DNA of 61,233 nt from an uncultured Eubacteriales bacterium (GCA_910583765.1 CAJTYS010000007.1:64711-125943); one strand, 5' to 3'; shown: positions 1 to 10,686, counted from the stretch's first letter. Notes: generated by a model not told the origin, from the letters alone. Translations and numbers: made by a program.

Positions 1-81
1 CAGCGTGACGGCGACGAGCAGTTCTTCCTATTTCGTAACGAACTTTTTCGGGAGCGGAAGTTTCAAAAGCTTGACGAAGAT
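1..81 (+). repeat. Upstream copy of an 81-bp direct repeat bracketing the LRR block
   Basis: Positions 1-81 match 1126-1206 with only two mismatches (gggagcGG versus gggagcCA). The shared peptide starts SVTATSSSSYFVTNFFGS and continues into SFKSLTKI. The period is 1125 bp, exactly 375 codons. The repeat may extend upstream of the window. Confidence 0.9.
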
Positions 82-3000
82 CGTGGTGCCGGAGGGAAGC
101 TACCGGGCGTACGCGGAAGCTTACGGGAGCCTGCTGCAAAGCCAAACGAAGATCGCGGAAGAAGGGGCGGAGGACTTCCTGGTGGAAAACGGGACGTTGG
201 TGGCCTACATGGGAGGCGACGCGGAAGTGAAGGTGCCGGAACAGGTGACGGAAATCGGGAAGAACGCGTTCTTGAACAACCGGACCGCGGAACGGGTGGA
301 GCTGCCGGAGGGTTTGGAAAGGATCGGGGACTCGGCGTTCCGGGGCTGCGCGGCCTTGGAAAGCGTGGAGCTGCCGGAGGGTTTGAAGAGCGTGGGCGCT
401 TCCGCGTTTTACGGCTGCGCGGCCTTGAAAGGGGTCGCGTTCCCGGAAAGCGTGACGGGGATCGGAGATTACGCGTTTTCGGGCTGCGCGGGAATGGCGG
501 GCGGCCTGGTCTTGCCGGAGGGCTTGGAAAGCTTGGGCGCTTCCGCGTTCCACGGCTGCCGCGGGCTGGAAGGCGGCTTGGAGATCCCGGCGGGATTGGA
601 GGAAATCAAAGCGTCCTCGTTTTACGGTTGCGCGGGGTTGACGGGGAACCTGGCCTTTTCGGAAGGGTTGAAGAAGATCGGGTCCTCGGCGTTCAGCGGG
701 TGCGCGAAACTGGGCGGCGCTTTGGAGCTGCCGGGGAGCCTGGAGAGCGTGGGTTCTTCAGCGTTTTACGGCTGTTCTAAGTTGACGGGGAGCCTGGAAC
801 TGCCGGACGGCTTGAAAAGCCTGGGCGAAGGCGCGTTTTCTGGCTGCGCGGGGTTCGAGAAGCTGAAGCTGCCGGAAAGCCTGGGGGCGATCAGCGGGAG
901 CGCTTTCGAAGGGTGCGCGGGGCTGAAAGGGACGCTGGTGATACCGGACGGGACGAAGAGCGTGGGCGAAAGAGCGTTCCGGGACTGCGCGGGGTTGGAA
1001 AGCGTCGTTTTCGGGGCGGGCGTGAAGAACCTGTACGGCTACGATGCGTACAGGTGCGCTTTTTACGGGTGCTCGAAAGTGGGGAGCGTGACGTTCCTGG
1101 GGAAGGAAGCGCCGGTGGTCAGCAGCAGCGTGACGGCGACGAGCAGTTCTTCCTATTTCGTAACGAACTTTTTCGGGAGCCAAAGTTTCAAAAGCTTGAC
1201 GAAGATATATACTATGCCAGATAGCCTAGAGGCATATAAATCCGCTTGGAGCCAATATGTTCCTAGTACTGTTTCCTTTTCATCAGATATAATGAATTTT
1301 CCAGTTTCAAATTTAACTGCTGAATATATAAACAGTCATTCTGTTGGATTGACATGGCTGCCTCCTATTAATGAAAATATTGTCGGTTACTATGTTTACC
1401 GAAATGGAGAAAAGGTTGCTACTGTAAATAAGCCTACTTTTCATGACACAAATTTAGATGCGAATGAGAAATATAAGTATATAATAACTGGATATACAGA
1501 AGGTGGAGAAGAAACAATCGAAGCTTCAATAACAGTAGTAACAAGCCTTCCACAAGTCAAAAAAATTTACACAGATAATAAACTGAATAAAGTCGGTAAA
1601 ACTAATGGCAACATCTATGCTTTAGTTGGTGATTCGCGAAACTTAAAAACAGCGAGCGGCAAGTTTTATTATGATGATAAAAGTGGAAATAAAATACAAA
1701 TTGGTGGTACACTGACTAAACGTGTTTCAACTAATGCGGAAGGCGCAGTTTATAAGACGGAATGGGATGTTGATAATATCGCATCAGGCCAATATACGAT
1801 TTATTTTGAGATTATTGACGCTGATGGCGAAGAAGGGAGTTTATCAGAGACAATCTCAGTTGATGATTCACGTCCAGAAGCACTGTCAAATGTAGTTGCT
1901 GTTGGTGATACACATCAGATTGTATTATCCTGGACAATTTCACATGAAATTGATACCGTAAAATACTATATTTACAGGCGTGCGGAAAATGAAGACGCAT
2001 ATACCTTAATCAAAAAGGTTTATGATAGAAATATTCTTACATATACAGATATTAAAGCTAGTGAAAACCAAAAATACTATTATTATGTAACTGGTGTCAA
2101 TTCTTTTGGACAGGAGGGGGAACCATCCAACATTGCTGTGGCAACGCCTCTAGAAGACACGGAACTTCCAAGAGTGATTCAACTAACCCCCGCAAATGGG
2201 AGCATTATTGGCGGAAATGTGGATTTATATGCCAATGCCCAGGATAATATCGCAGTAATAAAGACGGAGCTTTATCTTTCTGTAGATGACGGCGACACAT
2301 GGTCTTTATTGAAATCAGTTGATTCCAATTATTGCGGTTATACTTTAAAAACAGCAGAATATGGAGATAAGACCGTTCTTGTGAAGGGTCTTGCTTATGA
2401 TGCTTCTGGAAATGTAAGCAACCCACTGACATATTCCTATAAGATTGACAACAGCGGACCTGAAAAGGTAACGGGCCTTTCCTATGAAAGCACAGCAACC
2501 ACCATTACGTTAAAATGGAATGATGTGGCTGATAACGATTTTTCCTTCTTCCGATTAGAAAGAAAAACAGAGGATGGCTCTTTTCAAAAAGTACAGGATA
2601 TCTATAAAACATTAGGAGTAAATATCTATAACTTAGAGTCTGATAAAGAATATGTTTATCGAGTTGTTGCTTATGATCAGCGTGGCAATCGTGGAGAAGC
2701 TTCTGAGGAACTTACAGCTAGAACACAAAAAGACACGAGCGCTCCTGTGATTACAGCGATTAAGCCAGATGCGAATTATTATAACAAGGCGATTCCTTTA
2801 AAGATTACAGCAAAAGATAACACAGGCATATCCTCAATAAAAATTCAAACATCGAAAGATTCTATTATATGGGATGATTATAAAACTGTGAAATTCGCTG
2901 GAAAGAATAATACAGAGACAGCATCAGAAACTATAAGATTAGATGAATTTCCAGAAGGAACTCTCTATATCAGAGGAATTGCGACAGATGTTGCAGGAAA

Positions 3001-6000
3001 TGAAGGCGATTCATCTAATAAGGCTCCATACGTACAATATATTGTCGATCGCACTGCGCCGGAAATACCAACGGGATTTAATGTGAATGCCATAACTGGA
3101 GCAATCGAATTAAAATGGGATATGGGAACAGAATCAGATTTAGATGGTTATCGTGTTTATCGTTCTACAGATGGAGAAAATTATTCGATAATTGCTGAAA
3201 AACTACATTCTGTGAATTATTGGGATCGCTCTGCGAAAAAGGACACTGATTACTGGTATAAATTAGATGTTTCTGACCGAGCGGGGAATTTCAGCAATCA
3301 AACAAATGCCGTTAAGGCAATTCTCCCAAATGATACAGAGAAACCTAAGATAGAAAGTTTTACCCCTAAGTCAGATAGTAAAATTGGAATTTCCAATAAA
3401 AAGTTCAGTGTCATGGTCAGTGATAATTGGAAGGTTGATCATGTAAAGGTCACATATACTGTAAATGATACGCAAGATGTCAAGACATTAATCAATCAAT
3501 CTGGGATAGACCATTATTATAAAGTATTAAATGCGGATATTCCTATTGAAAAGTTCAACGATGGAGATACACTGCATGTTACTATAACTGTGGCAGACGC
3601 ACAAGGATTAAGCACATCAAAAAATGATATTACATATACAATTGATAAAACGGCTCCGAGGGTAAAAAGTGTTTCTACAGAAGCAGATAAAGAAAAAATA
3701 ACAGTAAAATGGATTGGAAACGCAGAAAAAGATCTCGCGGGTTATCGTATTTATAGAAAAAAAGCCTCTGGAAGTTATTCCTTGATCGGGCAAAGAAGCG
3801 CATCTGATGGTACAGAGTACCAGTATCAGGATTATAATGCGACAACAAAAGAAACGTACTATTATAAAATCGAAGCAATAGACAAATATGGGAATGTTCA
3901 TGCAAAAGAAAGTGAAGCCGTATGGCTGATTGTAGAACCAGTTGTAACAGCTGGGATGAATTGTGATAAGGTAATGGAATCTGGCGTGGAATACTACTTT
4001 GACGCTGTTTCTTCATTTGCTGATCTTGGTATAGATTCCTACCAATTTGATTTTGGCGATGGCACCGTGCAGAAAGGGAAAAACGCAAAAGTAGTTCATA
4101 AATATACAAATACAGGATCATATACCATAACATTGAGCGTTGTGGACACGAAAGGAAACACAGCAACGACAAAATACGATGTTACAGTGGAAAGCCCAAA
4201 GATGTTGGGGACAGTCAATGTGAAAGCTGTAGATGCCGAAGGAAATAAAATTACTGGTATGCCAGTCTATTTTGATTTGGATAATACTTCAGACAATGTG
4301 AAATATACAGATGCGAAAGGGTATGTAAAATTCACCGCAAGCGCGGGCTCTTATGCGATAGGGGCTTATGCGGATGGTTTTCTGCCAGTAAAAAAATCAA
4401 TTGCTGTTAAGGCTGGAGCAGAAAGCCAATTAGAAATCACAATGGTGAAAGAGCCAATTGTAACTGGCGAATTTGAAATCGACAGGATGACTTTAGATGA
4501 AATTATCGCAGCAGGAATTGATACGACAGATCCTGCGAATCAACAAGTCGTTAAAGTCACATTGCATTTAGTTTATGGCTCAACGCCAGTCACCATGAAT
4601 GTGGTTACCAATGGAAAAAACATATATTCAGGTGAGACAACGATTGTTGATACCGATGAAGGGCGCCGTCAGCTTACCGCATCTGTTGTAAACACAACAA
4701 ATAGTGTTGGGGGAAATGGAACTTCAGGATTTGGAAATAAGAATGTGATTATCGCTATCATGGATGTTCCTGTTGAAGCATCGTTTTTGAAAGAGTTCTT
4801 TGATGTGAAGTTGCATATTGTGAATCATGCGGATCGTGAATTTGAGTTAACCAACAATGTTGTTAAGCTAAATGTACCGAAGGGTATGACCCTGATGGAT
4901 TCAAATCGCACAACTGCTGATGACACCATCTACTTTGGCTCCTTAAAAGGGCAGGAAGAAAAAACTCTTAATTGGATTTTGAGAGGCGATAAAGCAGGCG
5001 ATTATGATTTAGAGGCAGATTATAGCGGTGTATTAAATCAGTTTAATGAAACCGTTTCCGCAAAGTTTAAAACAGATAAACCAATAAAAGTATATGGTTT
5101 AAATGCGATAAAATTAATTGCGGATATTAATAGCAGTGTACTATATGGCGGCATGTACTTTGATTTATCCATACAAAATATTGGTGGTGCGGACATGTAT
5201 CTTCCATCAGTTGATATCAATGAAAAAATCAAAGTCTTGTATGAAAAAAAGGCTAATGAAGCGGGCTATTCTTCAGAAGAAGAAGTCATTGAGGCTGGTG
5301 CGGCAGGAGGAAATGTAACAAGAGATGTGAAACTCTTGGATGTTGTGCTGAAAAATTCTGAAGGTTATAAACAAAATTTAGGCGCAAAGGCTGAGATAGA
5401 CAAACTATCACAAGGAGAGACTCTTACAAAGAAATACGTAAGCTATAATGGCATAACGACAGAAGATATCGCATATTTGCAGAAAGCAGTTTATCAAGTC
5501 GCAGAAGATTTAGATATAGATGTAGAAATCAATATGGTCGATATGGATTTGTATAGTCTTGCGGATGCAGAAGAAAAAAAAGAGCAGATTAAAACTGATA
5601 TTGATAAACGTAATAAATTTGACTATATATTAGACCTAGAAAATAAAAACTTTTATTATCATATCCAGGCATTAACAGATGATGGAAGTAAAATGAAAAA
5701 AGAAGGTGAAATTTTATATAGATACTTCGATTTATTATTAGAATTTGATACAAGCTTTATTAAAAATGATGATATTAGAAGTATTACTAGAGGGTATATT
5801 TATGAGATGTTACGAGATGAAAGTTTTCAAACTGCTCTTGATGCAAGAATTGATGATAAATGGCTGAAAGTTACCAAATCAGTTGTAAACAGTATTATAA
5901 AGGAGTTGCCAGAAGATCATACGAGTGATAGCGGAGCAACTGTTAATGATAAAATTATTGGATCTTTGAGTCAGTCAAGTAATTTGTATGGCCTAGCAAA

Positions 6001-8551
6001 AGAGCTCGAATTAGAAGGTGCAGCAGGATTTTGGAATAGATTGCTAGTGGTAACAGGTGCTAATACTAGTAGTGTAGCATTAGAAGCATTGAAACATAGC
6101 ATGGAAACAAACATGAAGAATTTTGATATTGCTGCGGGTGGATATACAAAAGGTATCGCAGGTATGGTGGGTTCTTGTTTAAAAAAAGAGTTAGGAAGCC
6201 TTAGTAAAGTTTTGTCACACATAAACAAAGGCTTTGACGCATGGAATGAATCTGTTGATATCACGAATGAGTTGTTAGCTATTCAAGCAGGACAAGAAGA
6301 AACAATTTATTTGTTAGATGCTCTGTTAGAAAATCCAATTTCAACAGGTAATAGGCTATATGATCCATATAAACCAATTTATGATGAAATTCGCTTATTA
6401 AAGGAAGGAATGGAAAAGGGATTTCAAACCCAGGCAGATTGTTTTATTAAAGAATTTACAACGCTTGAGTTGGAGGGCACAATAAGTACAATTTCTGGAA
6501 AAATTTTATCGAAACTTGACAAAATTTATTATGGTTCTGAAACAGGACATTTAGGATTTACTCATACAATATTAAAGGTTGCATTTGGTACACTTGACTA
6601 TATCTTTGGATGGGAAAGCAGTGTAAAAGCATTGGAGAGTTTACGTGTAGCAGGTTGTCTCACAGAATCTCTTAAAGCAGAAGTTATTAAACATAAATCT
6701 TCTGATGGAAATGCTGATCTTTTCTTAAAAGCATTGAAGTACTTAATAAAGATTCGATTAATTGGTGAGAAAAGTTATGTTGAATTAGCGAAAGATAATG
6801 ATGAATGTGAAAAAGTTTTGAAAAAAATTAATGAGTTGGGAGATACTAAATACTCATCTTTAGATGAATATTATAATGCGTTTAAAAGTAATTTGCTAGA
6901 TCATAGAGATGCGATTTATCAGGAACCTAAAAAAGTATTGAACCTCCTGGCAGCGCCAGATGTTAATTTGGATTATAAGTCTGAAAAAACATGTGAAAAG
7001 TTCTCATCTAATTATGAATATAGTTTTGATGGATATAATTGGATGACTGGGGAGGATAGACAAATTTCATTGAACCCAGGAATTGTTGGAAAGCATTTAT
7101 GGGTGCGAGTGAAGGCATCAAAAAATAATCTGGCAGGGAATATCAAAAAATTATATATTCCATCAAGACCTTTGATTGGAAATGAGATAACTGTTAAATA
7201 TAAAGGTGGTTCTTACTATATTGATGGATTGCCATCTGCGGCATCTTATCAATTGACAAATGCAAAAGTGGAACAATTACAGAATGCGTCAATGATTGAG
7301 CCAAAAAATGGATCAGCAAAAATAAGTGGTGCAAATGGTTATCATAACTACATGGCATTGACTCTTAATGCTACGAATTCTGCGTTCCAATCTCAAATTT
7401 TAAATGTTAAAATAGAGAAGGCTAAGGTATTGACGATTGTAAACGATCAAAACAAGGGGGATGTTTCAGGCGCAGGTGAATATTTTAAAGACGAGGAAGC
7501 TTCTATAAAGGCAGTTCCGAAACTAGGATATGAATTTACCGGTTGGTATTCAGGCGATAGGCTTCTTTCTGCCAATCCTCAATATTCATTTAAGATTGAC
7601 AATGACTGTACAATAGAGGCTAAATATCAGATATCTAAAAAGAATAGAGCAGTAAAAATTAAGGATGGAAGTAGTGTAACCATTAATGGAAGCAATGTTT
7701 TGACTCATGGAGAAAAGATATCCTCTTTGTCATTAGGAAAAGCTATTTTTGTAGATAAGGCTACCAATCAGGAAGTCCCAGGTAAGTTACAATGGGAGAA
7801 CCCAAATGACATCCCAACAGTTGGAACCACCGCTGCGACATGGGTTTTCATACCTGAAGATCAAGATACTTATTTAAAAGTGACAGGTAGCGTGGAGATT
7901 GTTGTAAAAAAGGTAGTCCAAACTAGTTTGAAAGATCCAGATTCCACTTCAAATGAAGACAACAAATCAAGAAATACAGATACTGCTTTTAATCAAGACA
8001 ACAAGTCAAGAGATAAAGACACAGTTGTGAGAATTTCTAAAGTTACAATATCTGGTGTTTCTAATAAAATCGCGGCAGGGAAAAAAATAAAGTTAACAAT
8101 CAATGTATATCCATCTGATGCGAGCAACAAGTCAGTTTCATGGAAATCCAGCAATACAAAAGTTGCGACAGTGGACTCTAATGGTATCGTTACCATGAAG
8201 AAAAATTCCGGTGGGAAATCTGTGGTGATTACAGCAATTGCAAAAGATGGATCAGGGGTAAAAGCAACTTATAAGATTAATTCCATGAAGGGTGTGGTGA
8301 AGAAGGTATCCATTTCCGGCGGTAAGAGCGTAAAGGCTGGAAAAAGCTTAAAATTGAAAGCAAAAGTGAAGGCAAGCAAGAAAGCAAACACAAAAATCAA
8401 ATGGATAAGCAGCAACACCAAATACGCAAAAGTGAATAATTCAGGAAAAGTGACAACATATAAAGCAGGAAAAGGGAAAAAAGTAAAGATAACAGCTATG
8501 GCAACGGATGGAAGTGGTAAGAAAAAATCAGTAGTGATCAAACTAAAATAG
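2..8551 (+). CDS. Giant BspA-like multidomain surface/secreted protein (5' end outside window)
   Basis: The frame is open from the window edge, so the N-terminus and any signal peptide lie upstream; at least 2848 residues are visible. From the start of the visible part: about a dozen 23-25-residue LRR_5 (BspA/Treponema pallidum type) repeats at roughly residues 76-362, recognisable by the recurring pattern LPEGL..IG.SAF.GC; several FnIII domains between about 427 and 1300; a PKD domain near 1312-1397 (SYQFDFGDGT, then SYTITLSVVDTKG); a long helical region; an InlB/flg_new repeat near 2474-2542 (GYEFTGWYSG); and two Big_2 Ig-like domains at the C-terminus (about 2676-2848). I see no LPXTG or membrane anchor at the end. 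The lysine-rich Big_2 tail may hold the protein on the wall. The likely role is an adhesin or extracellular binding protein. The LRR part is visibly GC-rich with stereotyped codons, unlike the AT-rich remainder. Confidence 0.9.
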   Translation, partial: SVTATSSSSYFVTNFFGSGSFKSLTKIVVPEGSYRAYAEAYGSLLQSQTKIAEEGAEDFLVENGTLVAYMGGDAEVKVPEQVTEIGKNAFLNNRTAERVELPEGLERIGDSAFRGCAALESVELPEGLKSVGASAFYGCAALKGVAFPESVTGIGDYAFSGCAGMAGGLVLPEGLESLGASAFHGCRGLEGGLEIPAGLEEIKASSFYGCAGLTGNLAFSEGLKKIGSSAFSGCAKLGGALELPGSLESVGSSAFYGCSKLTGSLELPDGLKSLGEGAFSGCAGFEKLKLPESLGAISGSAFEGCAGLKGTLVIPDGTKSVGERAFRDCAGLESVVFGAGVKNLYGYDAYRCAFYGCSKVGSVTFLGKEAPVVSSSVTATSSSSYFVTNFFGSQSFKSLTKIYTMPDSLEAYKSAWSQYVPSTVSFSSDIMNFPVSNLTAEYINSHSVGLTWLPPINENIVGYYVYRNGEKVATVNKPTFHDTNLDANEKYKYIITGYTEGGEETIEASITVVTSLPQVKKIYTDNKLNKVGKTNGNIYALVGDSRNLKTASGKFYYDDKSGNKIQIGGTLTKRVSTNAEGAVYKTEWDVDNIASGQYTIYFEIIDADGEEGSLSETISVDDSRPEALSNVVAVGDTHQIVLSWTISHEIDTVKYYIYRRAENEDAYTLIKKVYDRNILTYTDIKASENQKYYYYVTGVNSFGQEGEPSNIAVATPLEDTELPRVIQLTPANGSIIGGNVDLYANAQDNIAVIKTELYLSVDDGDTWSLLKSVDSNYCGYTLKTAEYGDKTVLVKGLAYDASGNVSNPLTYSYKIDNSGPEKVTGLSYESTATTITLKWNDVADNDFSFFRLERKTEDGSFQKVQDIYKTLGVNIYNLESDKEYVYRVVAYDQRGNRGEASEELTARTQKDTSAPVITAIKPDANYYNKAIPLKITAKDNTGISSIKIQTSKDSIIWDDYKTVKFAGKNNTETASETIRLDEFPEGTLYIRGIATDVAGNEGDSSNKAPYVQYIVDRTAPEIPTGFNVNAITGAIELKWDMGTESDLDGYRVYRSTDGENYSIIAEKLHSVNYWDRSAKKDTDYWYKLDVSDRAGNFSNQTNAVKAILPNDTEKPKIESFTPKSDSKIGISNKKFSVMVSDNWKVDHVKVTYTVNDTQDVKTLINQSGIDHYYKVLNADIPIEKFNDGDTLHVTITVADAQGLSTSKNDITYTIDKTAPRVKSVSTEADKEKITVKWIGNAEKDLAGYRIYRKKASGSYSLIGQRSASDGTEYQYQDYNATTKETYYYKIEAIDKYGNVHAKESEAVWLIVEPVVTAGMNCDKVMESGVEYYFDAVSSFADLGIDSYQFDFGDGTVQKGKNAKVVHKYTNTGSYTITLSVVDTKGNTATTKYDVTVESPKMLGTVNVKAVDAEGNKITGMPVYFDLDNTSDNVKYTDAKGYVKFTASAGSYAIGAYADGFLPVKKSIAVKAGAESQLEITMVKEPIVTGEFEIDRMTLDEIIAAGIDTTDPANQQVVKVTLHLVYGSTPVTMNVVTNGKNIYSGETTIVDTDEGRRQLTASVVNTTNSVGGNGTSGFGNKNVIIAIMDVPVEASFLKEFFDVKLHIVNHADREFELTNNVVKLNVPKGMTLMDSNRTTADDTIYFGSLKGQEEKTLNWILRGDKAGDYDLEADYSGVLNQFNETVSAKFKTDKPIKVYGLNAIKLIADINSSVLYGGMYFDLSIQNIGGADMYLPSVDINEKIKVLYEKKANEAGYSSEEEVIEAGAAGGNVTRDVKLLDVVLKNSEGYKQNLGAKAEIDKLSQGETLTKKYVSYNGITTEDIAYLQKAVYQVAEDLDIDVEINMVDMDLYSLADAEEKKEQIKTDIDKRNKFDYILDLENKNFYYHIQALTDDGSKMKKEGEILYRYFDLLLEFDTSFIKNDDIRSITRGYIYEMLRDESFQTALDARIDDKWLKVTKSVVNSIIKELPEDHTSDSGATVNDKIIGSLSQSSNLYGLAKELELEGAAGFWNRLLVVTGANTSSVALEALKHSMETNMKNFDIAAGGYTKGIAGMVGSCLKKELGSLSKVLSHINKGFDAWNESVDITNELLAIQAGQEETIYLLDALLENPISTGNRLYDPYKPIYDEIRLLKEGMEKGFQTQADCFIKEFTTLELEGTISTISGKILSKLDKIYYGSETGHLGFTHTILKVAFGTLDYIFGWESSVKALESLRVAGCLTESLKAEVIKHKSSDGNADLFLKALKYLIKIRLIGEKSYVELAKDNDECEKVLKKINELGDTKYSSLDEYYNAFKSNLLDHRDAIYQEPKKVLNLLAAPDVNLDYKSEKTCEKFSSNYEYSFDGYNWMTGEDRQISLNPGIVGKHLWVRVKASKNNLAGNIKKLYIPSRPLIGNEITVKYKGGSYYIDGLPSAASYQLTNAKVEQLQNASMIEPKNGSAKISGANGYHNYMALTLNATNSAFQSQILNVKIEKAKVLTIVNDQNKGDVSGAGEYFKDEEASIKAVPKLGYEFTGWYSGDRLLSANPQYSFKIDNDCTIEAKYQISKKNRAVKIKDGSSVTINGSNVLTHGEKISSLSLGKAIFVDKATNQEVPGKLQWENPNDIPTVGTTAATWVFIPEDQDTYLKVTGSVEIVVKKVVQTSLKDPDSTSNEDNKSRNTDTAFNQDNKSRDKDTVVRISKVTISGVSNKIAAGKKIKLTINVYPSDASNKSVSWKSSNTKVATVDSNGIVTMKKNSGGKSVVITAIAKDGSGVKATYKINSMKGVVKKVSISGGKSVKAGKSLKLKAKVKASKKANTKIKWISSNTKYAKVNNSGKVTTYKAGKGKKVKITAMATDGSGKKKSVVIKLK
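1126..1206 (+). repeat. Downstream copy of the 81-bp direct repeat
   Basis: This is the second copy of the sequence at 1-81. Directly after it, base composition switches from GC-rich to AT-rich and the protein changes from LRR to a linker and FnIII domains. The repeat is therefore the exact edge of the LRR cassette. Confidence 0.9.
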
Positions 8552-8632
8552 AAGATTATTGATGGAATTCGGATATGGAGAAGTTATTGGCTACAAGTTC
8601 TTGATCATGGTATTTGGAGGTGTCAAAGCATT

Positions 8633-8941
8633 ATGAATAAAATAGAATATGAAAACCTGATTGCTTTCCACCCCGGATACTATGTGAAAGAAATCCTTGA
8701 AGAGCTGGAAATGACGCAGGAAGAATTTGCAGTTCGGTCAGGTGTTACTGGGAAAACATTGAGCCAATTGATAAATGGAAAGATAAACTTGTCGAAGGAT
8801 GTGGCCTTAAAACTTTCCGTTATGTTGGGAACGAGTGTTGATGTATGGCTGAATTTGCAGCAAACATATATTGAAGAATGCTTGAAAATCAAAGAAAGAA
8901 AACAGTTAGCGGAATTTCTTTTGGTTTGTTGCTCAGCTTAA
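8633..8941 (+). CDS. HigA-like XRE-family regulator, probably C-terminally truncated
   Basis: A 102-residue helix-turn-helix protein of the HigA/VapI type: an FHPGYYVKEILEELEMTQEEF start, recognition-helix region GVTGKTLSQLINGKINLS, then the family hallmark GTSVDVWLNLQQTY. Full-length Clostridia relatives with this N-terminus often continue into a long C-terminal region. Here the protein ends abruptly after KERKQLAEFLLVCCSA, which looks like a frameshifted or cut tail. No HigB toxin gene is adjacent. A GGAGG site lies somewhat far (about 13 nt) upstream of the ATG. The gene sits 21 bp before the AAA-ATPase-like gene and may be its regulator, but this is inference. Confidence 0.75.
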   Translation: MNKIEYENLIAFHPGYYVKEILEELEMTQEEFAVRSGVTGKTLSQLINGKINLSKDVALKLSVMLGTSVDVWLNLQQTYIEECLKIKERKQLAEFLLVCCSA

Positions 8942-8962
8942 AAACGCAGGGGGAAAATCAAA

Positions 8963-10651
8963 ATGAAAAAGAAAATTCCAATCGGATATGAAGATTTCCG
9001 TGAGATCATGGAAAGTGGTCTTTATTATGTGGACAAAACCCAAATGATCAAGGAATTGCTGGATTCCAGGGCAAAGGTAAACCTATTCACCCGCCCCAGG
9101 AGATTTGGGAAAACCCTGAATCTGAGCATGATCAGGCGCTTTTTTGAAGCGGAAATGGATAAGGAAGGCAATCTCATCGACAACAGCCATCTTTTTGATG
9201 GGCTCAAAATTTCCACCTGCGGTGAAGCATACTTGGCGCATCAGCAGCAATATCCAGTTATTAGCCTGACGTTGAAATCAGCGAAGCAGCCGGATTATGA
9301 CCTGGCCCATGCGATGCTGAAACAAGAGATTGCTTCGGAATATTCCAGGCATGTTTATTTATTAGATAGCGACAAACTGACAGAAAAAGAAAAGGGACGA
9401 TATCAAGGAATTTTAAATTTAGCCGATGATCCTGCTCTTTACGTGAACGCATTGGAATTTTTATCCCAATGCCTTGCGCTGTATCACGGTAAAAAAGCCA
9501 TCATTCTCATTGATGAATACGATGTGCCGCTGGAAAACGCCTGGTTCGCGGGATTTTATGAAGAGATGATCTCCTTCATACGCTCTCTGTTCGAGTCAGC
9601 GCTGAAAACCAATCCGTTTCTTGAATTCGCTGTGATCACTGGCTGTCTTCGCATCAGCCGTGAGAGCATATTCACGGGATTAAACAACCTAAAAATTTAC
9701 TCCATCCTCAGCCCTGCCCATGGGAGCAGCTTTGGCTTTACGGAAAAAGAAGTCCAGGACATGCTGCATTACTATGGACTGGAAGATAAATATGAAGATG
9801 TGCGCCATTGGTATGATGGATACATCTTTGGAAAACAGGAAATTTACAACCCATGGAGCATCCTCAACTATGTGGACGATCTTCTAGTGGATCGGGAGGC
9901 TTTCGCCAGACCTTACTGGTCCAACACTTCCTCCAACAGCATTGTGCGGGACCTGGTGGAAAATGCGGGATTGGACACCAAGGGGGAAATTGAGAGCCTC
10001 ATCGCAGGCGGCTTCATTGAAAAACCAGTGCGTGAAGAAGTCACCTATGGGGATGTCCATAGTTCCATGGACAATCTTTGGAATTTCCTCTACTTCACCG
10101 GCTATCTGAAACAGACGGGAAAATGCCAAGTGGGAGAGTCGATCTATCTGAAACTGGAGATCCCAAATGCGGAAATCCGCTCTATTTACGAAAACACGAT
10201 TTTGGCCTGGTTTGACCAAAGGATAAAAAAATCCGACTTATCACCTCTGTTTCAGGCCATGGAAACAGGTGACTGCGACAATATGGCCGCACTGCTGACA
10301 GAACAGCTGCTGGAAACCATCAGTTTTTACGATTACGCGGAACATTATTATCATGGCTTTCTCACAGGCCTGCTGAAATCCTGGGGAACATACAGGGTGC
10401 TTTCTAATCGGGAAAGCGGGACAGGGAGGCCGGACATTTTGCTGAAAACGCCTTACATCCGAAAGGGAAGAGCCATGATCCTGGAACTGAAAGTAGCGGA
10501 CTCCTATCAAAACATGGAATCCTGCTGCGAATCCGCGCTCCGGCAGATCGAAGAACGGGATTATGAAGCAGCGCTGCGGGAAGAAGGCTACCAGGACATT
10601 GTGAAATACGGCATTTGTTTTTATAGGAAAGAATGCCTGATTATGCTCTGA
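8963..10651 (+). CDS. AAA-ATPase-like / PD-(D/E)XK nuclease-domain protein
   Basis: 562 residues of the common gut-anaerobe family with an N-terminal AAA-ATPase-like domain (PF09820 type) and a C-terminal PD-(D/E)XK domain (PF08011 type). Visible motifs: start IGYEDFREIMESGLYYVDKT; P-loop-like TRPRRFGKTLNLSM near residues 43-56; Walker B-like AIILIDEYDVPLE near 174-186; and near 480-510 the nuclease-type SNRESGTGRPDILL followed by AMILELKV. The length is normal for the family. The cellular role of the family is not established; nuclease or mobile-element links have been proposed. An AGGGGG site precedes the ATG. Two relatives occur later in this window (a headless one at 56690 and one running off the end at 61025). 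Confidence 0.88.
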   Translation: MKKKIPIGYEDFREIMESGLYYVDKTQMIKELLDSRAKVNLFTRPRRFGKTLNLSMIRRFFEAEMDKEGNLIDNSHLFDGLKISTCGEAYLAHQQQYPVISLTLKSAKQPDYDLAHAMLKQEIASEYSRHVYLLDSDKLTEKEKGRYQGILNLADDPALYVNALEFLSQCLALYHGKKAIILIDEYDVPLENAWFAGFYEEMISFIRSLFESALKTNPFLEFAVITGCLRISRESIFTGLNNLKIYSILSPAHGSSFGFTEKEVQDMLHYYGLEDKYEDVRHWYDGYIFGKQEIYNPWSILNYVDDLLVDREAFARPYWSNTSSNSIVRDLVENAGLDTKGEIESLIAGGFIEKPVREEVTYGDVHSSMDNLWNFLYFTGYLKQTGKCQVGESIYLKLEIPNAEIRSIYENTILAWFDQRIKKSDLSPLFQAMETGDCDNMAALLTEQLLETISFYDYAEHYYHGFLTGLLKSWGTYRVLSNRESGTGRPDILLKTPYIRKGRAMILELKVADSYQNMESCCESALRQIEERDYEAALREEGYQDIVKYGICFYRKECLIML

Positions 10652-10686
10652 CAATAAAATAAGTAGGACATCATATCTGACAAAAA

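Noticed and set aside
758..1224. Long open frames on both strands inside the LRR block
   Set aside because: They arise from the GC-rich, stereotyped codons of the repeat protein; they have no ribosome binding sites and encode arginine-rich nonsense.
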